Source: Candidatus Aminicenantota bacterium (GTDB lineage Bacteria > Acidobacteriota > Aminicenantia > UBA2199). From it: DNA of 5,233 nt. A model generated the notes under the pieces. That model was not told the DNA's origin. It ran no database searches and saw nothing but the letters and a program-made list of their open reading frames with translations. Where the stretch lies: NCBI GenBank assembly GCA_024644125.1, contig JAHELQ010000145.1, positions 1 to 5,233 of the forward strand, read 5' to 3'. This document shows positions 1 through 5,233 of this stretch, piece after piece (position 1 is the stretch's first letter; each line of letters opens with the position of its first letter). The position numbers and the translations under genes are program-made.

Positions 1-2378
1 TGTTCAGGTTCGTAAATCATGTTACGACGAAAAAACTGGTTTTGCCAGGCCGACGCGAACGCCACGTTCAATCGGGACAATCCGCCTTCCCCATGATAAG
101 CGGAGATGTTGCCCATCAACCGCTTCCCCAGAGAGCGATTCCAGGGAGTGTCGCCCCCTCCGTACGAGAAATCATGCAGATGGACCAGATTGGGATTCAA
201 AAACACCCGCAGCCCAGCATCCTTGAAATTCAATGCGTAGACCAACGCCACCATAAAATCTTTCAATTGCGGCGCCAGAAACCGTTGCTTGATCCCAGCC
301 ACCAATTTACTCAGTTCCTGTTGCGGGGCCTGTTGCCTCACTTTGTTCACCAACCTCAGGAGTTCGGTATTCAATGATTGTTTTTTGTATGCCTCCATAT
401 TATCCAATACATAGGCGGGCGCCTCGTCGCTAATCAGCGGAGCGGACAATCTCGCCGACGCGGCCAGCAGGCTTTTTTGCAACGCCAGCGGCGAAGCATA
501 CTGCCGGTTGATGGCATTGTTGAGCACGGTATTCAATTGCCGCAAAGAAGACAGGGATGATACATCCTGGCTCTGGATCATGTCCAATACAGCCTTGCGG
601 TACTGAGCCGCCACAGTGAAACGGTACCGCTCATCCGCGATATTCAAAACCGGCGCGCCCAATTTTTTGAATAACATTTGCATCAGAGTGCCGTCCAGAT
701 CATTGGCGGCGGGATTCACCTTCAATTCCGAAGTCATAAATTCCAGCAGCGCGTCGGGTAGTAGCACCGCGGAGAGAGGAAATTCCAGCAGCCGCCCCAC
801 CAGATGATCGTAATAATACCCTTCGGCGGAAAACCGGGCCAGATTCGCCAGAACTTCCAGCATTGCCTGAACCGTCCCGGTGAGAACAATCCGGTCCCAT
901 TTGCCGCACTCTTCGATCCGTTTGATCCAGTCGAGCATGGCAATCACAGTGGCGGGTTTTTCCACAGGAATTTTTTCGATGAAATCCACCATCACATTGT
1001 TCTTTTCATATTCCGTATACAAACGCCGGACGACGCCGGCTTCCAGTAACCTGTCCCTTCCGGAGAATTTGGTAGTCAACGACATGAACTTCTGAATCGC
1101 CGTCATCTTTTTGGAATTCATTTTCTGCCTTGAATCCAACAAAAGTTCCAGGTAGAGTCGGTACAGCGAGGGGCCATCGACAACCTCATCCCCAGCTTCC
1201 GGCCTGCCCCGCAGCGCGTCGAGCCAGGATTCAATACCGCCCGGGATATAGAGCCTCCCCTTCTTTTCCCTGAAAGAATACAACAACGTGAAAAAGTTGA
1301 AATCCCTCAAACGGGGAAACGCGTCGCGATTGATTGTCTCGGGAGCGTCCAGTTGCAGAGCCAATAAGATCTCCTTCATCCGGGAAGCGTCATAATCCAA
1401 CAGCAACTGCTTGCGCAAACTATCATCCTGAAAAAGGGAAAACACATACAGGAGATTCAACTTCCCGTCGTAGCCGGTAGCCACCGCCTTGAGGAATTCC
1501 AACGGGGCCTGCCGGCAATCGTGCCCCGCCAACCGGCTCCAGAAATCCTCCGCCTCTTTGCCGCCAGGCATGACGAACGCGCCATCGCGAATCCGCAACC
1601 CATTGGACAACACAAACAGCCCCATAAGGAACAATTTGTCGTCATAGATCGTTTTCCACGAATCCGTGTCGAACGTACCTGTCCCCAGGTTGCCGATAAA
1701 ACGTACCTCCTCGTCGGTCAGCCGGTACAACACTCCCAGCAGTAGCGATAGCCGCTCGTACTTCACAAGATTCTCAAACAAAACCAACGAATCGAACGTC
1801 GAACCGGTAATCCCGCCGATGAACTGGTCGGTCCAGGGAAGGGGGAGATCCGTCTCCAACAGCTTAAAATAGAACCGTTTGGTGGCGTTCAATTGTTTTT
1901 CCAGTTTCTGGACATCCAACAGCGCGAATTTGTAATAATCCACCGCTTCGGGAGCCGAATCCGGCGTCAACACAAAATGCCCCTGCGGAGCGGTTTCCAG
2001 AACGAGCCCCAACAGTTTGAGGGCAAACTTCGTTTTAACCAGCTCTTCCGGTTTTTCCAGATTGAATTGCACACTATCCTTCCCGGGATTCACAGTGTTG
2101 ATCCAATCTTTGAGCAACCGGTGGGCCAACACGATGTTGGTGATCCGGTGACGCAAGCCGTTTTTCACCAACCGTTCATCCGGCGCTTCGGAAAAGAGCA
2201 AACGATCGTTCAAATAATAGATAAAATCCCCGTCCGGGTAATTATAGAAAAAATCGGTGTAATGGCACAGCCGCTTCACATCCCCCGGAATCGTGATCGT
2301 ACCCCCAAGAACCGGAAACGTGAGAGAAAGCAGCGCAATCACGATCATGACCATGCCCCGCAACAATTTTTCACACAT
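1..2378 (-). CDS. Large exported protein of unknown function (C-terminus off the left edge)
   Basis: I do not recognise the family. The minus strand reads without a stop from ATG at 2378 to the window edge (792 codons plus two bases), so the protein exceeds 790 residues. The start is supported by AGGGAG seven bases upstream. Residues 1-26 look like a signal peptide: Lys4 and Arg7, a hydrophobic core at about 9-24 (MVMIVIALLSLTFPVL), then GG as a plausible cleavage region. There is no lipobox cysteine there, so a soluble periplasmic or secreted protein is likelier than a lipoprotein. An aromatic-rich segment follows (about 38-55, including CHYTDFFYNYPDGDF). The rest looks mostly helical, rich in Leu and charged residues, with few cysteines, no second obvious membrane segment and no catalytic motif I can name. 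It is transcribed divergently from the AlaX gene. The coding frame and export signal are secure; the function is unknown. Confidence 0.85.
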   Translation of the reverse strand, partial: MCEKLLRGMVMIVIALLSLTFPVLGGTITIPGDVKRLCHYTDFFYNYPDGDFIYYLNDRLLFSEAPDERLVKNGLRHRITNIVLAHRLLKDWINTVNPGKDSVQFNLEKPEELVKTKFALKLLGLVLETAPQGHFVLTPDSAPEAVDYYKFALLDVQKLEKQLNATKRFYFKLLETDLPLPWTDQFIGGITGSTFDSLVLFENLVKYERLSLLLGVLYRLTDEEVRFIGNLGTGTFDTDSWKTIYDDKLFLMGLFVLSNGLRIRDGAFVMPGGKEAEDFWSRLAGHDCRQAPLEFLKAVATGYDGKLNLLYVFSLFQDDSLRKQLLLDYDASRMKEILLALQLDAPETINRDAFPRLRDFNFFTLLYSFREKKGRLYIPGGIESWLDALRGRPEAGDEVVDGPSLYRLYLELLLDSRQKMNSKKMTAIQKFMSLTTKFSGRDRLLEAGVVRRLYTEYEKNNVMVDFIEKIPVEKPATVIAMLDWIKRIEECGKWDRIVLTGTVQAMLEVLANLARFSAEGYYYDHLVGRLLEFPLSAVLLPDALLEFMTSELKVNPAANDLDGTLMQMLFKKLGAPVLNIADERYRFTVAAQYRKAVLDMIQSQDVSSLSSLRQLNTVLNNAINRQYASPLALQKSLLAASARLSAPLISDEAPAYVLDNMEAYKKQSLNTELLRLVNKVRQQAPQQELSKLVAGIKQRFLAPQLKDFMVALVYALNFKDAGLRVFLNPNLVHLHDFSYGGGDTPWNRSLGKRLMGNISAYHGEGGLSRLNVAFASAWQNQFFRRNMIYEPE

Positions 2379-2467
2379 GATAAAACTCCCTAAACACAGA
2401 TCTGTATATATTCAGTACGGTATTTAACACAGGAAATGTACCAATAATTACACACGCGACAATTATA

Positions 2468-2496
2468 TATATACCCTATTGAAATTTTTATATCAA
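2468..2496 (-). promoter_or_regulatory. Candidate sigma-70-type promoter of the large exported-protein gene
   Basis: On the minus strand TTGATA (2496-2491) is followed after 17 bases by TATATA (2473-2468), with a perfect TATAAT a few bases further on (2467-2462). Transcription would start near 2455-2461 and leave a leader of about 80 bases. The region is AT-rich, so chance matches are likely; this is a pattern match only. Confidence 0.35.
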
Positions 2497-2506
2497 GAAC
2501 AATAAT
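2479..2506 (+). promoter_or_regulatory. Candidate sigma-70-type promoter of the AlaX gene
   Basis: TTGAAA (2479-2484) is separated by 16 bases from AATAAT (2501-2506), each hexamer one base off the consensus. The predicted start is near 2513, giving a leader of about 65 bases. It overlaps the divergent minus-strand promoter candidate. Confidence 0.4.
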
Positions 2507-2577
2507 CTAAAAAAATCAACTCCACAACCGCGAAAAAAACTGCCAATGAGCGATGACGCTTTGCAGAAAGGGTTCAA

Positions 2578-3801
2578 ATGAATTATAATACCCGCATGAC
2601 CGAGACACTATATTATCAGGATACGAATATCGAAGAGTTCGAAGCGGAAATCGTCGAAATAATCGTAGAAAAAAAGGGCGTCGCCGTGGTCTTGAACAAG
2701 ACCTGCTTCTACCCCGAAGGGGGCGGCCAACCGGCTGACCGCGGCTGGATCGCCGGCATCCCGGTGACGGATGTGCAAAAGAAGAACGGCGCCATTTATC
2801 ACCACCTTCCCAAAGCGCCGGGGACAGGCAACGTCACTTGCAAAGTCGATTCAGCCTGGCGCCGCCACTTCATGCAACAACACACCGGGCAACACATCAT
2901 CAGCGCCTCGCTATTCATAACCGGCGAATACAAGACAATATCGGTCCACATGGGGACAGACACCACCACAGTGGAACTCGACGCCCCGGCAGTTCCCGAC
3001 GAGGACATCCTGGAAGCGGAAACCATGGCGAACCGGATCATCGCCCAAAACCTCCCTATCGATATCGTGCACACCACCCATACTGAGCTGGAAAATCACA
3101 ATCTCCGCCGCCCCTGCAATATCGAGGGAGACATCCGGTTGGTGAAGATTCCCGGCTTCGATTGTGTGGCCTGCGGCGGTCTTCATGTGAGCGCCACAGG
3201 TCCGGTGCGGATGGTGAAGTTCGCCGGGTTGGAAAAAATCCGCGGTCATGTGCGCCTGGTATGGAGAATCGGCGATCGCGCCTTCCAGGATTACAGCGAT
3301 AAGACCTTCGTTCTATCCCAACTTCGACCGATTCTCGACTCCCGCGAAGAAGAATTCGTAGCCAAAGTCAAGGCGATGCAGGAAGAAGCCGCCACTCTCA
3401 AAAGCAAGGCCAACCAATTGGAACAGAGGCTGGCGGAATTCATCGCCCGAGAATTAGTGAGCGAAGGCTCCAGGCAGGATGAAGAGGGGCTGCTCATCGT
3501 CGCCCATGCCCGGGAAGAGGAGCATCCCGAACTCATCAAAAAAATCATGAAGATTCTGATGCAGGAGAAACGGATGACAGCCTGCCTGGTCAACCGGGTG
3601 GAAGGGAAATTGCAATGGAGCATCGGCTCATCCGAAGAGATCGAGCTCCCCATCGCGATCATCAAGGAGCGCCTGCTACCCCTGATCGACGGCAAAGGTG
3701 GCGGCCGCCCGCCCCTCTACCAGGGCACCGGTCTCGACCCATCAGGCCTCGACAACTTCCTCGCCCAGTTCAAACTCCTCGCAGCAGGCCTGAAGCGTTA
3801 A
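2578..3801 (+). CDS. alaX: Alanyl-tRNA editing protein, long form (AlaX-L, with DHHA1 domain)
   Basis: This cytoplasmic trans-editing enzyme hydrolyses Ser- or Gly-tRNA(Ala) released by alanyl-tRNA synthetase. The 407 residues fit the long AlaX form. An N-terminal barrel (about 8-90) carries FYPEGGGQPADRG at 44-56. The editing domain has both zinc-ligand motifs: HTGQH (His102, His106) and CGGLH (Cys199, His203). A charged, probably coiled-coil linker spans about 255-290. A C-terminal DHHA1-type domain (about 300-405) contains GKGGGRPPLYQGTG at 372-385. All four predicted zinc ligands are present, so it should be active. ATG at 2578 is preferred because AAAGGG lies a few bases upstream; the internal ATG at 2596 has no such site. 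No synthetase catalytic core is present, so this is not alaS itself. No U-rich terminator follows directly. Confidence 0.95.
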   Translation: MNYNTRMTETLYYQDTNIEEFEAEIVEIIVEKKGVAVVLNKTCFYPEGGGQPADRGWIAGIPVTDVQKKNGAIYHHLPKAPGTGNVTCKVDSAWRRHFMQQHTGQHIISASLFITGEYKTISVHMGTDTTTVELDAPAVPDEDILEAETMANRIIAQNLPIDIVHTTHTELENHNLRRPCNIEGDIRLVKIPGFDCVACGGLHVSATGPVRMVKFAGLEKIRGHVRLVWRIGDRAFQDYSDKTFVLSQLRPILDSREEEFVAKVKAMQEEAATLKSKANQLEQRLAEFIARELVSEGSRQDEEGLLIVAHAREEEHPELIKKIMKILMQEKRMTACLVNRVEGKLQWSIGSSEEIELPIAIIKERLLPLIDGKGGGRPPLYQGTGLDPSGLDNFLAQFKLLAAGLKR

Positions 3802-3979
3802 CGACCCCTCCTTCACCTCCAATGGGAACACCCGGTCTTCATAGGGGGAACAAAAAATCGAGTTCTGCTTGCTGGCCCGGCATCCCCCGTACGAACAATC
3901 GCCATCCGGCTAAGCGCCCTGCGCAGAAAAAAAAGTAAAGTTCACCTGTCCTCTAATAATGGTTAACGATAATGAGGAA
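3802..3979. other. Non-coding spacer between convergent genes
   Basis: This spacer separates the end of AlaX from the hairpin that ends the convergent peptide cassette. It contains a short GC stem (GCGC-CCT-GCGC) followed by an A-run on the plus strand, which is not a terminator arrangement for plus-strand transcripts. A 30-codon minus-strand frame (3905-3813) lacks a ribosome binding site and is not called. I see nothing else. Confidence 0.5.
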
Positions 3980-4000
3980 AGGAGGGGATTTTCCCCTCCT
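3980..4000 (-). terminator. Hairpin after the first peptide gene
   Basis: A perfect inverted repeat of 9 bp with a 3-base loop (AGGAGGGGA, AAA, TCCCCTCCT on the minus strand) begins 19 bases after the stop codon at 4020. The sequence after it (TTCCTCATTATCG) is only moderately T-rich, so a classical intrinsic terminator is plausible but not clear-cut. It may also block read-through from the convergent AlaX gene, or protect an mRNA 3' end. Confidence 0.55.
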
Positions 4001-4019
4001 CGTAAAGTTCTACGTTAGA

Positions 4020-4181
4020 TTAGCCGCCGTAGTAATCTTTTCCGCTCAGGTAGATTGAATACTGGTCCGCTGACTGATCCCTGCAATTCAAAGTGCACGT
4101 TAGACTGCAAGGCAATCCAGCCTTTCTTTCATGGAATTCACGTTTCTGCTGAGAATTGGATTTTGTAAGTTTTTTTAACAT
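4020..4181 (-). CDS. Short Cys-containing peptide with CX3CX3C motif, copy 1 (possible RiPP precursor)
   Basis: I do not recognise the family. The gene encodes 53 residues, starts at ATG 4181, and has AGGAGG exactly six bases upstream. The N-terminal half is basic and hydrophilic (MLKKLTKSN, then QKREFHERKA), with no signal peptide or membrane segment. Three cysteines at 25, 29 and 33 form CSLTCTLNC, and the tail ends YSIY...GKDYYGG. The second copy upstream has the same length, cysteine spacing and N-terminus, with 23 of 53 residues identical. Eight identical residues use different synonymous codons, which supports real protein-level selection. A conserved leader with a variable Cys-rich core suggests a ribosomally made, modified peptide, or alternatively a small metal-binding or thiol-active protein. 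No modification enzyme is visible nearby. Coding is well supported; the function is inference. Confidence 0.85.
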   Translation of the reverse strand: MLKKLTKSNSQQKREFHERKAGLPCSLTCTLNCRDQSADQYSIYLSGKDYYGG

Positions 4182-4262
4182 CTATTTCCTCCTGTGATTT
4201 ATATAGTTCATCCTTAAGTCGCTCTTTTTTATCACATAAAAAACGTTCTCCACTGTCGATAT

Positions 4263-4309
4263 ATGGAAAGAATCTCGATGATCGGTACCTCCCGCATGAT
4301 CATTTCCAT
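4263..4309 (-). promoter_or_regulatory. Conserved interrupted inverted repeat upstream of peptide copy 1
   Basis: Outer arms of 7 bp (ATGGAAA at 4309-4303, TTTCCAT at 4269-4263) enclose a second pair (TGATC and GATCA), with a bulge on one side and a loop of about 14 bases. The same arrangement occurs upstream of the other peptide gene while the surrounding spacer has diverged. It begins about 80 bases before the start codon. It could be an operator pair or a structured 5' leader. Confidence 0.5.
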
Positions 4310-4336
4310 TGTGGCATAGTGGGAAAAAAAATTCAA
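4308..4336 (-). promoter_or_regulatory. Candidate promoter of peptide copy 1
   Basis: TTGAAT (4336-4331) is followed after 17 bases by CACAAT (4313-4308). The same boxes with identical spacing occur upstream of copy 2. The -10 is weak (four of six consensus bases), so an activator or another sigma factor may be needed. The box lies about 50 bases beyond the hairpin that closes copy 2, so copy 1 is probably transcribed independently. Confidence 0.4.
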
Positions 4337-4387
4337 GTTGAAAGGTAGAATTTGATGGTGTGAAATATTGAACGAAGAAGATCTAGA

Positions 4388-4411
4388 CAGGGAGAGGATA
4401 ACCCCTCCCTG
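4388..4411 (-). terminator. Hairpin after the second peptide gene
   Basis: The minus strand reads a 10-bp stem with one G-U pair (CAGGGAGGGG and CCTCTCCCTG) and a TTAT loop, beginning 16 bases after the stop codon at 4428. It is followed by TCTAGATCTTCTTCG, which is T-rich but not a continuous U-tract. Its position and GGAGGGG arm match the hairpin after copy 1 although the sequences differ, so the structure seems to be maintained. Confidence 0.55.
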
Positions 4412-4427
4412 AGGTCGCTGCGTGGGA

Positions 4428-4589
4428 TTAACCCTCGAATTTCTCGTATAAATTCATATAAGCCGAATAACGAGCATCCGGCACTGAGTCGCAAAAACCG
4501 AAGCACATTGTAGTGCAACTGGCTGCGGCTTTTCTTTCACGGAAATCACGTTTTTGGGCGCAATTGGACTTGGTAAGTTTGTTTAACAT
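4428..4589 (-). CDS. Short Cys-containing peptide with CX3CX3C motif, copy 2 (possible RiPP precursor)
   Basis: This is a 53-residue paralogue of the downstream peptide, aligned without gaps. It starts at ATG 4589 with AGGAGG four bases upstream. The N-terminus (MLNKLTKSNCAQKRDF, then RERKA) matches copy 1 at 16 of the first 24 residues. From residue 25 on only Cys25, Cys29, Cys33, Tyr41, Ser42, Tyr44 and the final Gly53 are shared (7 of 29). The core reads CTTMCFGFC and the tail YSAYMNLYEKFEG. A fourth cysteine at position 10 lies in the leader-like half and has no counterpart in copy 1. There is no signal peptide, membrane segment or GG-type leader cleavage site. The longer minus-strand frame over 4333-4518 is an out-of-frame shadow. 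It is a real gene by conservation; a modified-peptide role is inferred only. Confidence 0.85.
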   Translation of the reverse strand: MLNKLTKSNCAQKRDFRERKAAASCTTMCFGFCDSVPDARYSAYMNLYEKFEG

Positions 4590-4667
4590 ATATCCTCCTT
4601 TTTCAATATGTTTTTTCCTATTTATGCGTTTGAACCGATGAATTTAAGTCTTAGTCCAACGTGATGT

Positions 4668-4713
4668 ATGGAAATCAGTCGATCATCCACACCTTCTGCA
4701 TGACCATTTCCAT
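4668..4713 (-). promoter_or_regulatory. Conserved interrupted inverted repeat upstream of peptide copy 2
   Basis: Outer arms of 8 bp (ATGGAAAT at 4713-4706, ATTTCCAT at 4675-4668) continue into a 6-bp inner pair (GGTCAT at 4705-4700, ATGATC at 4686-4681, one G-U in RNA). There is a 5-base bulge on one side and a 13-base loop. The same design precedes copy 1. The 5' arm overlaps the candidate -10 box, which favours an operator if that box is correct. If transcription starts further upstream it would form a 5' leader hairpin. Confidence 0.5.
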
Positions 4714-4740
4714 TGTTGCATAATGGGAGGGAAAATTCAA
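4712..4740 (-). promoter_or_regulatory. Candidate promoter of peptide copy 2
   Basis: TTGAAT (4740-4735), a 17-base spacer and AACAAT (4717-4712) match the boxes before copy 1 in sequence and spacing. The predicted leader is about 115 bases. Conservation between the copies is the main support, because the -10 itself is weak. Confidence 0.4.
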
Positions 4741-4954
4741 GCGGCAAACGAAAAGAAGGCGTTGAAGCTAAAGTCTTCTGCAGGGCCGACAGGTTAACCT
4801 AAATGGCACATCTCCCAGTACGTCTAATCGAGAGGCCGGCTGGACTTTGGGATGATTATATGAAAGATCGGGTTTTGGATTTGCGGTTATGGTGATAGCC
4901 GAGCCTGCAATAAGTATCGCGATTATCCCCGGGGATGTGATGGAATTCTTGATA
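4741..4954. other. Intergenic region without a recognisable gene
   Basis: This lies between the divergent peptide cassette and the YbaK gene. I find only very short frames without ribosome binding sites, and no third copy of the peptide leader sequence. A perfect 12-bp palindrome ATCCCCGGGGAT at 4925-4936 sits just upstream of the YbaK promoter candidate. A lone TATAAT on the minus strand (4860-4855) lacks a convincing -35. Confidence 0.5.
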
Positions 4955-4963
4955 TGTTATAAT
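4955..4963 (+). promoter_or_regulatory. Extended -10 promoter of the YbaK-family gene
   Basis: TGTTATAAT contains a perfect TATAAT (4958-4963) with the TGn extension that can replace a good -35; no strong -35 is seen. The predicted start near 4970 gives a leader of about 33 bases before ATG 5003. Confidence 0.55.
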
Positions 4964-5002
4964 GACGGGGAGATGAATGTCGGGACATTATGAGGTTGGA
5001 TC

Positions 5003-5233
5003 ATGAAAAAGACGAACGCGGCCCGGTTGTTGGACCGGCTGAACATTGATTACGAGACTGTTGAGTATCCGGTCGACGAGTCGGATCTCAGTGCGGAGCA
5101 TGTGGCGGAGACGATGGGTCAACCATTGGAGCGAGTATTCAAGACATTGGTGGCCCGGGGGGATAAAACCGGCGTCGTTGTGGCCTGCATACCTGGGGGC
5201 GCGGAATTGGACCTGAAAGCGTTGGCTTCCGCC
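5003..5233 (+). CDS. ybaK: Cys-tRNA(Pro)/Cys-tRNA(Cys) deacylase, YbaK/EbsC family (C-terminus off the right edge)
   Basis: This family hydrolyses Cys-tRNA(Pro) formed when prolyl-tRNA synthetase mischarges cysteine; it acts in the cytoplasm as a free-standing editing factor. Only the first 77 residues are in the window, about half of the usual ~155-160. Family features are clear: the N-terminal helix (NAARLLDRLNIDYE), the DLSAEHVAETMG segment at 28-39, VFKTLV at 45-50 with Lys47 matching the lysine needed for activity in characterised YbaK, and the strand-turn IPGGAELDLKALA at 63-75. The start is supported by GAGG seven bases upstream and by an extended -10 promoter; ATG 4990 is out of frame. 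It is oriented away from the peptide genes. Related INS or ProX deacylases are possible, but the motifs fit YbaK best. Confidence 0.9.
   Translation, partial: MKKTNAARLLDRLNIDYETVEYPVDESDLSAEHVAETMGQPLERVFKTLVARGDKTGVVVACIPGGAELDLKALASA

Larger units (their letters stand above)
2379..2577. other. AT-rich divergent intergenic region
   Basis: This 199-bp spacer separates the large minus-strand gene from the plus-strand AlaX gene and is much richer in A and T than either. It contains back-to-back promoter candidates whose -35 regions interlock, a perfect 10-bp palindrome ACAGATCTGT at 2396-2405, and a 12-codon mini-frame ending on the AlaX start. I see no RNA gene or other coding region in it. 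Confidence 0.7.
3980..4336 (-). repeat. Downstream copy of a ~405-bp tandem peptide cassette
   Basis: Read on the minus strand, this unit runs TTGAAT box, interrupted inverted repeat, AGGAGG, 53-codon peptide gene, hairpin. Every landmark recurs upstream at an offset of 404-408 bp: TTGAAT box 404, inverted repeat 405, start codon 408, stop codon 408, hairpin 408. The copies have diverged strongly in the second half of the gene and between the inverted repeat and the ribosome binding site. This is therefore an old duplication, not a recent one. Confidence 0.85.
4388..4740 (-). repeat. Upstream copy of the ~405-bp tandem peptide cassette
   Basis: This unit has the same order of elements as the downstream copy: TTGAAT box, interrupted inverted repeat, AGGAGG, 53-codon gene, GC-rich hairpin. 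The best-preserved stretches are the promoter/inverted-repeat block (around 4700-4740 against 4297-4336) and the first 63 bases of the gene. I saw no insertion-sequence ends or direct-repeat target sites around the pair. Confidence 0.85.

Noticed and set aside
42..1872. Several plus- and minus-strand frames of 60-111 codons
   Set aside because: All are shadows of the large minus-strand exported-protein gene in other frames.
1893..2393. 166-codon plus-strand frame
   Set aside because: It lies wholly antisense to the continuous minus-strand gene, which has a signal peptide and ribosome binding site; the plus frame has neither and reads as a low-quality basic sequence.
3813..3905. 30-codon minus-strand frame between AlaX and the first peptide
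   Set aside because: No ribosome binding site, no similarity to the peptide pair, and it lies downstream of the hairpin closing the cassette.
2608..3938. Frames of 65-134 codons on both strands over AlaX
   Set aside because: They overlap the well-supported AlaX gene in other frames and show no family motifs.
4333..4518. 61-codon minus-strand frame
   Set aside because: It runs out of frame across the second peptide gene, its hairpin and the spacer; the 53-codon frame is conserved in the paralogue and has a strong ribosome binding site.
4672..4722. Short minus-strand frame MQQWKWSCRRCG within the inverted repeat of copy 2
   Set aside because: The equivalent frame before copy 1 stops after five codons, so what is conserved there is DNA or RNA structure, not a peptide.
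3980..4740. CRISPR array or insertion sequence as the source of the repeats
   Set aside because: There are only two copies at ~405 bp spacing, each containing a gene; there is no short direct-repeat/spacer pattern, transposase or terminal inverted repeat.

Overview
The window comes from a bacterium of moderate GC content with ordinary Shine-Dalgarno-led genes. I cannot assign a phylum from the sequence alone. It holds two partial genes running off the ends, one complete tRNA-editing gene, and a tandem pair of short cysteine-containing peptide genes that I do not recognise.

Layout. Positions 1-2378 (minus strand) are one uninterrupted reading frame for a large, probably exported protein of unknown function; its C-terminus lies beyond the left edge. 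An AT-rich divergent intergenic region (2379-2577) carries overlapping back-to-back promoter candidates. Positions 2578-3801 (plus) encode a long-form alanyl-tRNA editing protein (AlaX-L). From 3980 to 4740 (minus) there are two copies of a ~405-bp cassette. Each copy has a promoter-like TTGAAT box, a conserved interrupted inverted repeat, a strong ribosome binding site, a 53-codon gene with a CX3CX3C motif, and a GC-rich hairpin just after the stop. At 5003-5233 (plus) a YbaK/EbsC-family Cys-tRNA(Pro) deacylase begins and runs off the right edge.

How the parts relate. AlaX and YbaK are free-standing trans-editing enzymes that clear different mischarged tRNAs, so the peptide cassettes are embedded in a quality-control neighbourhood, though on the opposite strand and with their own signals. 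The two peptides have exactly the same length. They share a basic N-terminal half (16 of 24 residues identical) and diverge in the C-terminal half except for three aligned cysteines, a YSxY motif and a final Gly. This leader/core pattern resembles precursors of ribosomally made, modified peptides (RiPPs), but no modifying enzyme or exporter is visible here, so a metal-binding or regulatory small protein is also possible. This pair is the most interesting part of the window.
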